A stretch of 64,000 bases of DNA from Burkholderiaceae bacterium (GCA_023954015.1 JAMLIS010000005.1:124001-188000); one strand, 5' to 3'; shown: positions 20,421-33,096, counted from the first letter of the stretch. Notes: a model not told the origin generated them from the letters alone. A program made the numbers and translations.

Positions 20421-22366
20421 TGGCGCGCCGCCTCCGATTCGGGGACGGTCTCGGGTTCGATGTCCTCGGGGATGTCGCGCAGCTCCGCCTCGTCCTGGAT
20501 CCGCGGCAGCACGTCCTCGTCGAGATCCTTCGGCCACAGGCCGAGCAGGTAGTAGTCGAAGAGCTTGCGCACGATCGGCGCGGCAGCCTGCGCGCCGAAG
20601 CCGCCGTTCTCGACGATGGCCGCCACCGCGATCCTCGGGCTCTGCAGCGGAGCGAAGGCGATGAACAGCGAGTGGTCGCGGTGGCGCTCGGCGACGCGCC
20701 GCGCGTCGTAGCGCTCGTTCTGGCGGATCCCGACGACCTGCGCCGTGCCGGTCTTGCCGGCGGCGACGTAGCGCGCTCCGGCGAAGGCGAGCCGACCGGT
20801 TCCCACGCGATTGACCTCCGCCATCGCCTCCTGCACGAGCTTCAGGTGCGCCGGCGCGAGCGGGATGCGGTAGCTCTCCGTGGGCACCGTGCGCCGGCGC
20901 GCGTGCGACAGCGGATCCTCGATCGACTGCACCAGGTGCGGCTTCATGACGACGCCGTCGTTGGCGAGCGTCGCGGTGGCGTGCGCGAGCTGCAGGATGG
21001 TGAACGCGTTGTATCCCTGCCCGATGCCGATCGACGGCGTCTCCCCGGGAAACCACTTCTGCTTGTAGCGGCGCATCTTCCATTGCGTCGACGGCAGGAT
21101 CCCGGTCGTCTCGTTCTCCAGGTCGATGTCGGTGAGCTGGCCGAAGCCCCACGGCTTCATGAACTCGTGGATGCGGTCGACCCCCATCTCGTAGGCGAGC
21201 TTGTAGTAGTAGGTGTCGCTCGAGACGACGATCGACTTGCGCAGGTCGACGGTACCGTGTCCGGAGGGCTTCGAATCCCGGAAGCGATGCGTGCCGAGCA
21301 GGAAGTAGCCCGGATCGGAAATCGTGTCGGCGGGCGTGCGCGCGCCGGTGGCGAGCCCCGCAAGCGCCATGAAGGGCTTGTAGGTGGAGCCCGGCGGATA
21401 GGTGCCGCGCAGCGGGCGGTTCATCAGCGGATGGTCGGGATCCTCGTTCAGCGACTGCCAGGTCTGCGGATCGATGCCGTCGACGAACAGGTTCGGATCG
21501 TAGCCGGGCCGCGAGACGAAGGCCAGCACGTCGCCGGTGGCCGGCTCGATCGCCACCAGGGCGCCGCGCCGGTCCCCGAACAGTTCCTCGGCGAGTTTCT
21601 GCAGGCGGACGTCGATCGACAGGATCAGGTTCGAACCCGGAACGGGCGGCGTGCGCGACAGCGTGCGAACGACGCGGCCGCCCGCCGACACTTCGACTTC
21701 GTCGGCGCCGACCAGGCCGTGCAGCACCTGCTCGTACGACTGCTCGACGCCGACCTTGCCGATGTGCGTGGATCCGGCGTACTGCGCGAGCCGGTTCTGG
21801 TCGTCGAGCCGTGCCTGGTCGCCGGCAGAGATGCGGCCGATGTAGCCCAGCACGTGCGCGGCGGTGTCGCCCAGCGGGTAGGTGCGGAACAGCCGCGCGC
21901 GGATCTCGACGCCCGGAAAGCGGAAACGCTGCACTGCCAGCCGCGCGACCTCGTCATCGGTGAGCTTGACCTTCAGCGGAACGCTTTCGGAGCGGCGCGA
22001 ATCCTGCAGCAGCCGATGGAAGCGGCGTCGATCGCGCGGGCTGATCTCGACGATCTGCGACAGCGCGTCGATCGTCTCCTCGAGGCGCGCGTTGCGCATC
22101 GGCGTGAGCTCGAGCGTATAGGCCGAGACGTTCTCGGCGAGCAGCACGCCGTTGCGGTCGAAGATCAGGCCGCGCGACGGCGGTGCCGGAACGAGCGCGA
22201 TGCGGTTGTCCTCGGCCTGCGCGTGGAAATCGGCGTAGCGGTAGATCTGCAGCCACCAGAAGCGCGCGCCGAGCATGCCGAAGCAGCCGAGCACGACGAA
22301 CAGTGCGACCGCCAGGCGCACGCGCAGGCGGTGCAGTTCGCGTTCGGGGTTGCGGACTTCGACCAT
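20417..22366 (-). CDS. mrdA: Penicillin-binding protein 2 (peptidoglycan transpeptidase)
   Basis: 649 aa class B PBP that cross-links peptidoglycan during elongation. One N-terminal membrane helix (LAVALFVVLGCFGMLGA) is followed by the dimerisation domain (APPSRGLIFDRNG) and the transpeptidase domain. Its active-site serine is Ser327 in PPGSTYKPF; the second motif is SSD near residue 382 and the third is KTGTAQ in AAGKTGTAQVVG. I took the start at the ATG at 22366 (MVEVRNPE); the frame is open further upstream, but that part is the intergenic repeat region and has no PBP similarity. It overlaps rodA by four bases and is separated from mreD by about 800 bp of repeat-rich DNA. Confidence 0.96.
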   Translation of the reverse strand: MVEVRNPERELHRLRVRLAVALFVVLGCFGMLGARFWWLQIYRYADFHAQAEDNRIALVPAPPSRGLIFDRNGVLLAENVSAYTLELTPMRNARLEETIDALSQIVEISPRDRRRFHRLLQDSRRSESVPLKVKLTDDEVARLAVQRFRFPGVEIRARLFRTYPLGDTAAHVLGYIGRISAGDQARLDDQNRLAQYAGSTHIGKVGVEQSYEQVLHGLVGADEVEVSAGGRVVRTLSRTPPVPGSNLILSIDVRLQKLAEELFGDRRGALVAIEPATGDVLAFVSRPGYDPNLFVDGIDPQTWQSLNEDPDHPLMNRPLRGTYPPGSTYKPFMALAGLATGARTPADTISDPGYFLLGTHRFRDSKPSGHGTVDLRKSIVVSSDTYYYKLAYEMGVDRIHEFMKPWGFGQLTDIDLENETTGILPSTQWKMRRYKQKWFPGETPSIGIGQGYNAFTILQLAHATATLANDGVVMKPHLVQSIEDPLSHARRRTVPTESYRIPLAPAHLKLVQEAMAEVNRVGTGRLAFAGARYVAAGKTGTAQVVGIRQNERYDARRVAERHRDHSLFIAFAPLQSPRIAVAAIVENGGFGAQAAAPIVRKLFDYYLLGLWPKDLDEDVLPRIQDEAELRDIPEDIEPETVPESEAARQ

Positions 22367-22411
22367 TGCGTCAATGCGCGCCGGCGTCGGTCGCTTCGAA
22401 AGGTCGGCGCA

Positions 22412-22653
22412 GGCAAAGGCGCGGGCCGCCGGCCACGGGCGCGCAGGTGCGCAGCCCCCCGCTTCGCGGGGGGTTCCCTGCGATGCTCGCAATGCCGGCT
22501 GCGCCGCGTAACTCGCTGCGCGCGCTGTGCGCGCTCCGCTCGGACAGACGCGGCGAGAATGAGGACGACGCGCGTTGCGCGCGCGACGCCGGCATTGCTG
22601 CGCTTCTCGGCTGCGCACAAGCGCGCCCGCGGCCGACGGCCCGCGCCTTTGCC
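22412..22653. repeat. Inverted repeat 1 (45-bp arms)
   Basis: Arm 22412-22456 (GGCAAAGGCGCGGGCC...) and arm 22609-22653 are reverse complements at 41 of 45 positions by eye, with a 152-bp spacer. Shorter pairing continues inward (GCAATGCCGGC with GCCGGCATTGC). The transcript could fold into a long imperfect hairpin. No transposase or target duplication was seen. Confidence 0.75.
22455..22473. terminator. GC-rich hairpin (terminator-like, weak)
   Basis: CCCCCCGC, a three-base TTC loop and GCGGGGGG form an eight-base-pair stem. On the plus strand only TT follows; on the minus strand, the transcribed direction of mrdA, no T-run follows. It may pause or protect RNA rather than terminate. It sits at the inner edge of the left arm of inverted repeat 1. 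Confidence 0.35.
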
Positions 22654-22751
22654 GGTGGCGATGGCTGTTTTACCGACGAATGCCGGCGGCTGTCCGTGAA
22701 GCGATCGTCGTCGTTGTCGTGCCGCGTTCGCGTGTCGCCGGTGTTGCTCGA

Positions 22752-23130
22752 GCGGCAGGCGACAGCGGGCCGGGCGGGGCGGCGAGCCGCTTGCGCGCGG
22801 GCTGCGTATGCCGTAACGGCGCGCGGCGAGCGGGCTGCGCGCATTGCGGCGACCTCTGCGGCGCCGAGCAGCGCAGTCTCGGGGTCGGCGCGCGAAGCGC
22901 GCTTCGTTTCTCTGACTCGCGGCGACTGTCCGAACGGAGCGAGCGAAGCTCGCGAAGTGAGTTTCGCCGCGCGACCCCGGGACGAGCAGCGCAGGGCAGT
23001 CGGCGCGCAGCGCGGACCGCCGCAGTCGGAGCCGCGATGCGCGCGGCCCGCTCGCCGCGCGCTCGTTACGGCATATGCAGCCCGCGCGCAAGCGGTTCGC
23101 CGCCCCGCCCGGCCCGCTGTCGCCTGCCGC
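22752..23130. repeat. Inverted repeat 2 (about 100-bp arms, ~95% matched)
   Basis: Arm 22752-22850 (GCGGCAGGCGACAGCGGGCC...) and the reverse complement of 23031-23130 differ at only about four bases plus one single-base gap. The 180-bp centre shows further imperfect pairing and ends in a small hairpin (CGAGC-GAA-GCTCG) near 22950. The whole element is therefore a 379-bp imperfect palindrome. The right arm ends 36 bp after the mreD stop. The mismatches between arms suggest it is not brand new. It resembles a dispersed palindromic element or MITE remnant, which cannot be tested from this window alone. Confidence 0.85.
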
Positions 23131-23166
23131 GAACGCTCCGATCTCGAAAGGGGGACGACGCGCATG

Positions 23167-23682
23167 TCAGATCGGCCGGTTCTCGTCGCGGTCGACGGCC
23201 TGCCGCTGCGGCGCGAGCAGCAGCCAGTCGGCCAGCGGCCACAGCAACGTGCAGCTGGCGCTCTGCAGGAACCACGGCCAGCCGGGGAAGGCGCCGCCGA
23301 TCGCCAGTCGCACGAGCAGCACGATGCACTGCGTGACGAAAAAGAGCGGCAGCACGTGCAGCATCTGGCCCGCCATATGGAACCACGGCACGCGCCGATG
23401 CATGGCGATCGCGCCGTACGACAGCAGCGTGTAGGCGAGCGCGTGCTCGCCGAAGAGCGCGGCGTCGTGCACGTCCATCAGCAGCCCGAACAGGAACGCG
23501 ATGCCGATGCCGACCATCCGCGGCTGGTGCACGTTCCAGAATACGAACACCAGCGCGAGCAGGTCCGGAATGCCGGGCGTGCGCCCCCACGGCAGCACGT
23601 TGAGCACGAAGGCCGCGACGATCGTGAACGTGATGAACGCACGGTTGGCCGGCAGCAGCAGGTATTGCGGTCGCATCTGCAT
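23167..23682 (-). CDS. mreD: Rod-shape-determining protein MreD
   Basis: 171 aa inner-membrane protein of the elongasome. It begins MQMRPQYLLLPANRAFITFTIV and has about five hydrophobic helices. Conserved features include LVFVFWNVHQPRMVGIGIAF and LLMDVHDAALFGEHALAYTLL, the latter with the family's DxxxxxxxGxxxL pattern in the third helix. MreD stabilises the MreB/MreC/RodA/MrdA machine. The ATG lies three bases after the mreC stop, so translation is probably coupled. Length matches the family. Confidence 0.93.
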   Translation of the reverse strand: MQMRPQYLLLPANRAFITFTIVAAFVLNVLPWGRTPGIPDLLALVFVFWNVHQPRMVGIGIAFLFGLLMDVHDAALFGEHALAYTLLSYGAIAMHRRVPWFHMAGQMLHVLPLFFVTQCIVLLVRLAIGGAFPGWPWFLQSASCTLLWPLADWLLLAPQRQAVDRDENRPI

Positions 23683-23685
23683 GCT

Positions 23686-24579
23686 CTATCCTCCGCGCGT
23701 TCGACGGCGTCGGTCGCCGTCTTCGGGAGCGACCATCTTCGGCACCTGCGGCGGCTCCGCCAGCAGCACCAGCAGCAGGCGCGTGCGCTCGACCTGCGCA
23801 GCCGGGTCGACGAGAACGCGAACGAAGGCCGACGAGCCGACCTCGACCGTGCGCACGGTTCCCACCGGCAGTCCCGCCGGAAAGACGCCGTCGAGGCCCG
23901 ACGTGACGAGCACGTCGCCGGCGCGTACGTCGGCGTTCGTGCGCAGGTAGCGCAGCTCGACCGTGCCGGCGACCGGCCCGCCGAAGGCGACCGAGCGCTC
24001 TCCGGTGCGCTGCACTTCGACCGGGATCGTCGATTCGCGGTCGGTGACCAGCGTCACTTCGCTCGACAGCGGATATACGCGCGTGACCTGTCCGATGACG
24101 CCGTCGGCGTCGATCACCGGCTGGCCCGCCGCGACGCCGTGCTGCACGCCCTTGTCGAGCACGAGGCGGCGCGAGAACGCGTCGCGCGCATCGTAGAGCA
24201 CCTCGGCGACGGTCGAGCGCAGCACCGTGCGCTCGCGCATCGCGAGCAGCCGGCGCAGCTGGCGGTTCTCGGCAGCGAGCTGTTCGGTCTGCAGCAGCGC
24301 ATTCGCGTTGGAGGTCTCGATGCGCCGCAATTCGGCGTTCTCGGCGCGCAACTGCGTGACGTCGCCGACGTATTGCGCGCCGACGTCGAGCATGTCGCGC
24401 GGCACGAGCAGCGTACGTTGAACCGGGTACAACACGGTGGCGATGCCCTGGCGCAGGCGGCCCAGCAGCGCGATGCGCGAGTCGATCACGAGCAGCGCGA
24501 TGGCCAGCAGCGAGAAGAAGACCAGGCGCGCGTTGGCCGAAGGGCCCTGCTTGAAGAACGGCGGCGGACTGCGGTTCAC
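23686..24579 (-). CDS. mreC: Rod-shape-determining protein MreC
   Basis: 297 aa bitopic protein that connects cytoplasmic MreB to the periplasmic wall enzymes. After a short cytoplasmic tail (MNRSPPPFFKQGPSANARL) comes one membrane helix (VFFSLLAIALLVID). A coiled-coil stretch (about residues 65-105, with LRAENAELRR and AENRQLRRLL) follows, then the two beta-barrel lobes containing VLDKGVQHGVAAGQPVID and GDVLVTSGLDGVFPAGLPVG. It starts at a GTG at 24579. It sits 56 bp after mreB and 3 bp before mreD. Confidence 0.95.
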   Translation of the reverse strand: MNRSPPPFFKQGPSANARLVFFSLLAIALLVIDSRIALLGRLRQGIATVLYPVQRTLLVPRDMLDVGAQYVGDVTQLRAENAELRRIETSNANALLQTEQLAAENRQLRRLLAMRERTVLRSTVAEVLYDARDAFSRRLVLDKGVQHGVAAGQPVIDADGVIGQVTRVYPLSSEVTLVTDRESTIPVEVQRTGERSVAFGGPVAGTVELRYLRTNADVRAGDVLVTSGLDGVFPAGLPVGTVRTVEVGSSAFVRVLVDPAAQVERTRLLLVLLAEPPQVPKMVAPEDGDRRRRTRGG

Positions 24580-24635
24580 GGGACGCCTTCAGAGGCGAGC
24601 GCCCTCGCGCCGGGCCTCGGGCCCTGCGCGAGGCG

Positions 24636-27582
<2,947 letters not shown>

Positions 27583-27607
<25 letters not shown>

Positions 27608-28137
27608 GTGGCGTCGCCTCGCGGCTCCGCGGCGTCGTCTCGCGGCTCCGCGGTGTCGCCGCGCGGCTCTTGCGCATCGCGTCGCTGCTCGGGAAACCAG
27701 GTGCCATCCTGCTTGCCCTGGGTGCGTGCGCGATGATTCCGATTCCGATTCCCGGGCGCGGACCGGGGCCGACTCCGATCGCCGACCGGCCGATCGATCT
27801 CGACGGCGCGTGCGTGCAGACCGAGGAGGACGGCTTCAGCGAGGACGCGCGCCTGACAGTGCGCGACAACCGCGTCCTGGCGCTCGACTGGTCGCTGCGG
27901 GTCGGCCGGCGCGGCAGCTGCAGCTTTCGCCAGTCCGATTTCCGGCAGACGAAGACGCGCCCGCACATCGAACTGGTCGCGCGCGACGGCAGCGCCTGCC
28001 GGTTGATGATCTGGCAGGAGCCGCGGCGGATCACGCTGGCGCACGTCGACTGCGAGAATCGGTGCACGCCGGGAATCTACGACCAGGCCTGGCCGGTGAT
28101 GTTCGATCCGAACAGCGGTCGCTGCGCGCGCCCGTGA
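27583..28137 (+). CDS. Putative lipoprotein inserted between gatA and gatB
   Basis: 184 aa if begun at the ATG at 27583, which overlaps the end of gatA by 25 bases; a TTG at 27670 would give 155 aa. A basic N-terminus and hydrophobic stretch ([20 protein letters not shown]) end in a lipobox-like LGAC, suggesting a lipid-anchored envelope protein of about 130 residues after cleavage. The mature part begins with a proline-rich [14 protein letters not shown] segment and contains four further cysteines (in GACVQTE, GSCSFR, SACRLM and DCENRC, with another near the end). I do not recognise the family. The first codons come from a 21-bp tandem repeat (27613-27675), so the N-terminal length may vary between strains. 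Confidence 0.6.
27613..27675 (+). repeat. 21-bp tandem repeat, three copies
   Basis: Units 27613-27633, 27634-27654 and 27655-27675 share GTCGCCTCGCGGCTCCGCGG with a few changes and would encode [21 protein letters not shown]. It spans the junction between gatA and the lipoprotein start. Confidence 0.75.
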
Positions 28138-28175
28138 ACCTCCGGCCCGAACCGCAGCAACGGACGATCGAAGCG

Positions 28176-29720
28176 ATGCAGTGGGAAATCGTGGTCGGGC
28201 TCGAGACGCACGTGCAGCTCGCAACGCGCTCGAAGATGTTCTCCGACGCTTCCACCGCCTTCGGCGCAGCCCCGAACACGCAGGCGAGCTTCGTCGACCT
28301 CGCGTTGCCGGGCGTGCTGCCGGTGGCGAACCGTGCGGCCGTCGAATGCGCGCTCCGTTTCGGCCTGGCGGTGGGGGCGCAGGTCGCGCGGCGCTCGGTC
28401 TTCGCGCGCAAGAACTATTTCTATCCCGACCTGCCGAAGGGCTACCAGATCAGCCAGTTCGAGATTCCGGTGGTTTCCGGCGGCGCACTGCAGGTGCTCT
28501 GGTCCGAGGGCGATGCGAAGGCCGGCGGCGCAGACGGCAAGGACGGCACGCGCGAGCCGCAGCGCACGAAGCAGCGGGAAGGCATGCGCGAAAGCTTCGT
28601 TCGGCTCGTGCGCGCGCACCTCGAGGAAGATGCGGGCAAGTCGCTGCACGAGGATTTCCACGGCATGACCGGCATCGACCTGAACCGCGCCGGCACCGCG
28701 CTGCTCGAGATCGTCACCGAGCCCGACATGCGCTCGGCGCGCGAAGCCGCGGCCTATGCGCGCACGTTGCACGCGCTCGTCGTCTGGCTCGGCATCTGCG
28801 ACGGCAACCTGCAGGAGGGGTCGTTCCGTTGCGACGCGAACGTCTCGGTGCGCCCGATGGGCCAGGCCGCGCTCGGTACGCGCTGCGAGATCAAGAACCT
28901 GAACTCGTTCCGCTTCCTCGAGCGCGCGATCGAGCACGAGGCGGCGCGCCAGGTCGAGCTGATCTCCGACGGCGGGCGCGTCGTGCAGGAGACACGCCTG
29001 TACGACCCGGAGCGCGACGAGACGCGCTCGATGCGCGGCAAGGAAGACGCGCACGACTACCGCTACTTTCCCGACCCCGACCTGCCGCCGCTGGAGATCG
29101 ATGGCGCGTGGATCGAGCGCGTGCGCGCAACGATGCCCGAGTTGCCGGCGGCGATGCGCGACCGTTTCGCGCAGACGTACGGGCTGTCGGCCTACGACGC
29201 GGCGACGCTCACCGCTTCGCGTGGCGTTGCCGGCTACTACGAGGCGGTGCTGCGTGCGTTGCCGGCGGGCGCCCCGGCCGCAGCGACGCCGCTCGCCAAG
29301 GCCGCGGCCAACTGGGTGATGGGCGAGCTTGCCGCGGCGCTGAATCGCGACCAGCGCGCCATCGAAGACTGTCCGGTCGCGCCGGAGCAGCTCGCGCGCC
29401 TCGTCGTGCGCATCGACGACGGCACGATCTCGGGCAAGACCGCGCGCGACGTCTTCGCCGATCTGTGGGGCGGCCAGGCGCGCGACGCCGACGCGGTCGA
29501 CCGCATCGTCGACGCGAAAGGCCTGCGCCAGATGAGCGACGCGGGCGAACTGGAGCGAATCGTCGACGAGGTGATCGCGGACAACGCCAGATCGGTCGAG
29601 GAATTCCGCGCCGGGCGCGAGAAGGCGTTCAACGCGCTGGTCGGCCAGGTGATGAAGGCCACGCGCGGCAAGGCGAATCCGCAGCAGGTCAACGAGTTGT
29701 TGCGCCGGCGTCTTCAGTGA
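28176..29720 (+). CDS. gatB: Asp-tRNA(Asn)/Glu-tRNA(Gln) amidotransferase subunit B
   Basis: 514 aa subunit that binds and activates the mischarged tRNA. The start at 28176 ([23 protein letters not shown]) matches the family N-terminus; a GTG at 28134 overlapping the lipoprotein stop is an alternative. Family features include [49 protein letters not shown] and [10 protein letters not shown], then the C-terminal YqeY-like helical domain. An extra hydrophilic stretch of about 25 residues (around [16 protein letters not shown]) interrupts the segment before [11 protein letters not shown]. The last seven bases overlap pyrE on the opposite strand. Confidence 0.96.
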   Translation: MQWEIVVGLETHVQLATRSKMFSDASTAFGAAPNTQASFVDLALPGVLPVANRAAVECALRFGLAVGAQVARRSVFARKNYFYPDLPKGYQISQFEIPVVSGGALQVLWSEGDAKAGGADGKDGTREPQRTKQREGMRESFVRLVRAHLEEDAGKSLHEDFHGMTGIDLNRAGTALLEIVTEPDMRSAREAAAYARTLHALVVWLGICDGNLQEGSFRCDANVSVRPMGQAALGTRCEIKNLNSFRFLERAIEHEAARQVELISDGGRVVQETRLYDPERDETRSMRGKEDAHDYRYFPDPDLPPLEIDGAWIERVRATMPELPAAMRDRFAQTYGLSAYDAATLTASRGVAGYYEAVLRALPAGAPAAATPLAKAAANWVMGELAAALNRDQRAIEDCPVAPEQLARLVVRIDDGTISGKTARDVFADLWGGQARDADAVDRIVDAKGLRQMSDAGELERIVDEVIADNARSVEEFRAGREKAFNALVGQVMKATRGKANPQQVNELLRRRLQ

Positions 29721-30406
29721 TCTGCCGGGGCTCCGTAGCGGCTGCGATAGGCTGCGACCCGGTCGCGGTGCCCGTCCAGCTTCCTGCCCTGCGCGTCGTC
29801 GGAGTCGAGGAAACGCAGCAGGTCGTCGAGGGCGGCGATCGCGAGCACCGGGATTCCGTGCGAATGCTCGACTTCCTGCGCGGCCGATCGTTCGCCGATT
29901 TGCGTCGCGTTGCCGCTGCGCTCCTCGCGATCGAGCGCGATGAGAACGGCCGCGGGTATCGCGCCGTTTGCGCGGAGGATGTCGATCGACTCGCCGACCG
30001 AAGTGCCGGCGCTGATCACGTCGTCGACGATGACGACGCGGCCGGCGAGCGGGGCGCCGATCAGCGTGCCGCCTTCGCCGTGGTCCTTCGCTTCCTTCCG
30101 GTTGAACGCATAGCCGACGTTGCGGCCCTTCTGCGCGAGCGCGACGGCGGTGGCCGAGGCAAGCGGGATGCCCTTGTACGCCGGTCCGAACAGCATGTCG
30201 AAGGCGACGCGCCCGCTGCGCTCGGCGGCGAGCAGCGTGCGCGCGTAGAAGCCGGCCAGCGCGCCGAGCGAGGCGCCGTCGCAGAAGAGTCCGGCGTCGA
30301 AGAAGTACGGCGAGATGCGTCCGGCCTTCGTTCGGAATTCGCCGAAGCGCAGCACGCCGCCGTCGACGGCGAAGCGGATGAACTCGGCGCGCAGATCGTC
30401 TGCCAT
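29714..30406 (-). CDS. pyrE: Orotate phosphoribosyltransferase
   Basis: 230 aa type I phosphoribosyltransferase that joins orotate and PRPP to give OMP in pyrimidine synthesis. Sequence landmarks are [13 protein letters not shown] near residue 25, [12 protein letters not shown] near 75, the lysine-rich loop [12 protein letters not shown] near 100 and the PRPP-binding motif [13 protein letters not shown] near 125. Start ATG at 30406 ([13 protein letters not shown]) as in the family. It is divergent from the exonuclease III gene with only 30 bp between starts, so their promoters must overlap or lie within the neighbouring genes. Confidence 0.96.
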   Translation of the reverse strand: MADDLRAEFIRFAVDGGVLRFGEFRTKAGRISPYFFDAGLFCDGASLGALAGFYARTLLAAERSGRVAFDMLFGPAYKGIPLASATAVALAQKGRNVGYAFNRKEAKDHGEGGTLIGAPLAGRVVIVDDVISAGTSVGESIDILRANGAIPAAVLIALDREERSGNATQIGERSAAQEVEHSHGIPVLAIAALDDLLRFLDSDDAQGRKLDGHRDRVAAYRSRYGAPADH

Positions 30407-30436
30407 GTCTCGAATCGCGGTGGTTGAACAGAAGCG

Positions 30437-31207
30437 ATGATACGGGTCGTCACCCTGAACCTGAACGGCATCCGGTCGGCCGCCCGTCGCGGCTGGATCG
30501 AGTGGGCGAACGCGCATCGTGCCGACGTTCTCTGCGTGCAGGAAGTGCGCGCCCAGGAATGCGAGCTGGGCGATGCGCATTCCATCGACGGGCTGCGTGC
30601 GCATTTCGACTGCGGCCGGCGCAAGGGATACAGCGGGGTCGGCGTCTACGCGCGACGCAAGCCGCGCGTGGTGCGCAGCGGCTTCGGCAGCGCCGAGTTC
30701 GACGCCGAAGGCCGGTACCTGGAACTCGATTTCGGTTCGTACGCGGTGGTCTCGGTCTACGTCCCCTCCGGGTCGAGCTCGCCGGAGCGGCAGGCGGCGA
30801 AGTTCCGCTTCCTCGCCGAATTCCAGCGCCACCTGCGCGCGCTGATCGGCGGCGGCCGGGAGGTGATCCTGTGCGGCGACTGGAACATCGCGCACGGCGA
30901 GATCGACCTGAAGAACTGGCGCGCGAACCGCAGGAACTCCGGCTTCCTTCCGGAGGAGCGCGCGTGGCTCACCGAACTGTTCGACGAAGTGGGCTTCGTC
31001 GACGTGTTCCGCCGTCTCGATCCGCGACCGCAGCAGTACACCTGGTGGAGCAACCGCGGGCAGGCGTGGGCGAAGAACGTCGGCTGGCGGATCGACTACC
31101 AGATCGCCACGCCGGGCATCGCCGCGAAAGCACGGCGGGCGGAGATCTTCACGGCGGCACGCTTTTCGGATCACGCGCCGCTGACCATCGAGTACGCGTT
31201 GCGATGA
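30437..31207 (+). CDS. xth: Exodeoxyribonuclease III (AP endonuclease)
   Basis: 256 aa Mg2+-dependent nuclease of the ExoIII/APE1 fold that cuts abasic sites and trims 3' ends in base-excision repair. Catalytic residues are visible: Asn in [10 protein letters not shown], Glu in CVQEVRAQE, the Asp/Asn pair in [15 protein letters not shown] and the His in [11 protein letters not shown], with WRIDYQIAT before it. Length is slightly below E. coli XthA (268 aa). With the SMUG1-type glycosylase upstream it would form two steps of base-excision repair, although the genes are 15 kb apart. Confidence 0.94.
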   Translation: MIRVVTLNLNGIRSAARRGWIEWANAHRADVLCVQEVRAQECELGDAHSIDGLRAHFDCGRRKGYSGVGVYARRKPRVVRSGFGSAEFDAEGRYLELDFGSYAVVSVYVPSGSSSPERQAAKFRFLAEFQRHLRALIGGGREVILCGDWNIAHGEIDLKNWRANRRNSGFLPEERAWLTELFDEVGFVDVFRRLDPRPQQYTWWSNRGQAWAKNVGWRIDYQIATPGIAAKARRAEIFTAARFSDHAPLTIEYALR

Positions 31208-31420
31208 ACCTGCCGCAGCGGGTTTTCCATCGATCGCCGGCGGCGTGGAAGTCGCGGAAGTCGCAACGCGAGGCGCGGACAACCCTTCGGCAGCCGTCGA
31301 CGTACGTCGGTCGTCTGCGGCTTGTGCCGTCTGCGCGTCGGCGCTGCGATGTTCGCGAGGCCCGTTCACGACGAATCGCGCGCGTTCCGGATCGCTCGCT
31401 TCCTTTCTCTCGCCCTGGTC

Positions 31421-33031
31421 ATGGTTCTCTATCAAGTCTATCCACGCAGCTTCCAGGACACCGACGACAACGGCATCGGCGACCTGCGCGGCATTCGCGA
31501 ACGCCTCGACTACATCGAGCGCCTCGGCGTCGATCACATCTGGATCGGTCCGGTATTTCCTTCGCCGCAGCGCGATTTCGGCTACGACGTTTCCGACTAC
31601 CGCGCGGTCGATCCGCTGTTCGGATCGCTCGACGATTTTCGGGAACTGGTCCATGCGGCGCGCTCGCGCGGCCTGGGCATCGTCGTCGACCTCGTCGCTT
31701 CCCACACGTCCGACGAGCACGAGTGGTTCGGGCAGAGCCGCAACCGCACGCACGGCAAGGCCGACTGGTACCTGTGGGCCGATGCGAGGCCCGACGGAAG
31801 CCCGCCGAACAACTGGATGTCGGTATTCGGCGGAAGCGCCTGGCAATGGGATGCGCGGCGACGCCAGTACTACTACCACGCGTTTCTAGGCTCGCAGCCG
31901 GACCTGAACCTGAACCATCGGCCGGTGCAGGACCAGGTTCTTGCCGACATGCGCTTCTGGCTCGAGCTGGGCGTGGCGGGATTCCGGCTGGACGCGTGCG
32001 GCCACTATTTCCAGGACCCGCTGCTGCGCGACAATCCGCCGGTCCACGATCCGGGCAGGGCGCTGCATCCGTACGGGTTCCAGCAGCACGTCTACGACGG
32101 ACGCAGGCCCGAGACCTTCGCGTTTCTCGAGCGCATCCGTGAACTGCTCGACGAGTTCGGTGCGTTCAGCGTCGCCGAGGTCGGCGGCAACGATGCGCTC
32201 GAGTGGATGTCGCAATGTGTCTCGCACACGCGTCTTCACAGCGCCTACAGCTTCGATCTGCTGCGCAACGACCGTAGCGCGACGCACATCCGCTCGGTGA
32301 TCGAGAAGCTGCGTGCGGCGATTCCGCTGCGCAACGGTGCGTGCTACGCGTTGAGCAATCACGACAAGCCGCGCGTCGTCACGCGCTGGGGCGAAGGACG
32401 GGATGCCCAGGCGCATGCGAAGCAGATGCTCGCGCTGCTCGCCTGTCTGCCGGGCACGATCTGCCTGTATCAGGGCGAAGAACTCGGCCTGCCGCAGGCC
32501 GACGTGCCCTTCGAACGCCTGCAGGATCCGTTCGGCAAGACTTTCTGGCCCGAGTTCAAGGGTCGCGACGGTTGCCGCACGCCGATGCCGTGGACGAGCC
32601 GGGCGCCGAACGGCGGATTCAGCAGCGTCGAGCCGTGGCTGCCGGTCGATCCGCGTCATCTGCCGCTGAGCGTCGCCGCGCAGCAGGCGTGTGCCGACTC
32701 GGTGCTCGCAGTCGCCCGCCAAGCCTTCGCGTTGCGCCGCAGCCGGGTGGCGCTGCGCGAAGGCGATGTCGCGCTCTCCGGATCCGCAGCCGACGTACTG
32801 GTGTTCGCGCGCGTTCACGCGCAGCAGGCGATCGTCTGTGCGTTCAACCTGGGCGACGAGCCCGAGGCGTTGCCCGCGGACTTCGATGCGGGCGGCGTAT
32901 TGCTGCAGCAGCGAGCGGCGCGCGGCGACGAGTGCTGGACGCTCCAGCCGTGCGGTTTCGCGCTGTTCGCCGTTCCGGTTTCGCAGGTTGCGGCGCTGAC
33001 CGGCGACGCGGCGCCGGCGCGCGCAACGTGA
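31421..33031 (+). CDS. GH13 alpha-glucosidase/alpha-amylase family enzyme
   Basis: 536 aa from the ATG at 31421 ([22 protein letters not shown]), which is the usual first line of oligo-1,6-glucosidase-type GH13 enzymes; 33 upstream codons are open but dissimilar. The (beta/alpha)8 barrel has all catalytic residues: nucleophile Asp191 in [13 protein letters not shown], acid/base Glu253 in FSVAEVGG and the third Asp315 in [10 protein letters not shown] small C-terminal beta domain follows. No signal peptide, so it probably hydrolyses maltose, isomaltose or sucrose-type sugars in the cytoplasm. The gene stands alone, with a 213-bp gap before it in which I see no other feature. Confidence 0.88.
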   Translation: MVLYQVYPRSFQDTDDNGIGDLRGIRERLDYIERLGVDHIWIGPVFPSPQRDFGYDVSDYRAVDPLFGSLDDFRELVHAARSRGLGIVVDLVASHTSDEHEWFGQSRNRTHGKADWYLWADARPDGSPPNNWMSVFGGSAWQWDARRRQYYYHAFLGSQPDLNLNHRPVQDQVLADMRFWLELGVAGFRLDACGHYFQDPLLRDNPPVHDPGRALHPYGFQQHVYDGRRPETFAFLERIRELLDEFGAFSVAEVGGNDALEWMSQCVSHTRLHSAYSFDLLRNDRSATHIRSVIEKLRAAIPLRNGACYALSNHDKPRVVTRWGEGRDAQAHAKQMLALLACLPGTICLYQGEELGLPQADVPFERLQDPFGKTFWPEFKGRDGCRTPMPWTSRAPNGGFSSVEPWLPVDPRHLPLSVAAQQACADSVLAVARQAFALRRSRVALREGDVALSGSAADVLVFARVHAQQAIVCAFNLGDEPEALPADFDAGGVLLQQRAARGDECWTLQPCGFALFAVPVSQVAALTGDAAPARAT

Positions 33032-33053
33032 CTTCGCAGTGATCGCTTGAACG

Positions 33054-33095
33054 GCGCGAGCCGGGACGCGCGAGCCGGGACGCGCGAGCCCGGAC
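33054..33095. repeat. 14-bp tandem repeat, three copies
   Basis: GCGCGAGCCGGGAC at 33054-33067 and 33068-33081, then GCGCGAGCCCGGAC at 33082-33095. It fills most of the 65-bp gap between the converging glucosidase and peroxiredoxin genes. Confidence 0.8.
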
Positions 33096-33096
33096 G

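Larger units (their letters stand above)
22367..23166. other. 800-bp non-coding interval with two large inverted repeats inside the mre/mrd cluster
   Basis: Between mreD and mrdA there is no gene I can support. Several frames stay open but encode only arginine/alanine-rich sequence produced by the GC-rich palindromes. The interval holds one inverted repeat with arms 22412-22456 and 22609-22653 and a second with arms 22752-22850 and 23031-23130. It also has a small GC hairpin at 22455-22473. mreBCD and mrdAB are usually close together, so this looks like inserted or expanded repeat DNA that the operon transcript would have to cross. Confidence 0.75.

Noticed and set aside
22455..22473. Strong intrinsic terminator between mreD and mrdA
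   Set aside because: The stem is strong but no T-run follows in the direction of transcription, so I list it only as a weak hairpin.
22371..23165. Open frames of 250-300 codons across the mreD-mrdA interval
   Set aside because: Their Arg/Ala/Ser-rich sequence follows from the palindromic repeats and is mirrored on both strands; no start signal or protein family.
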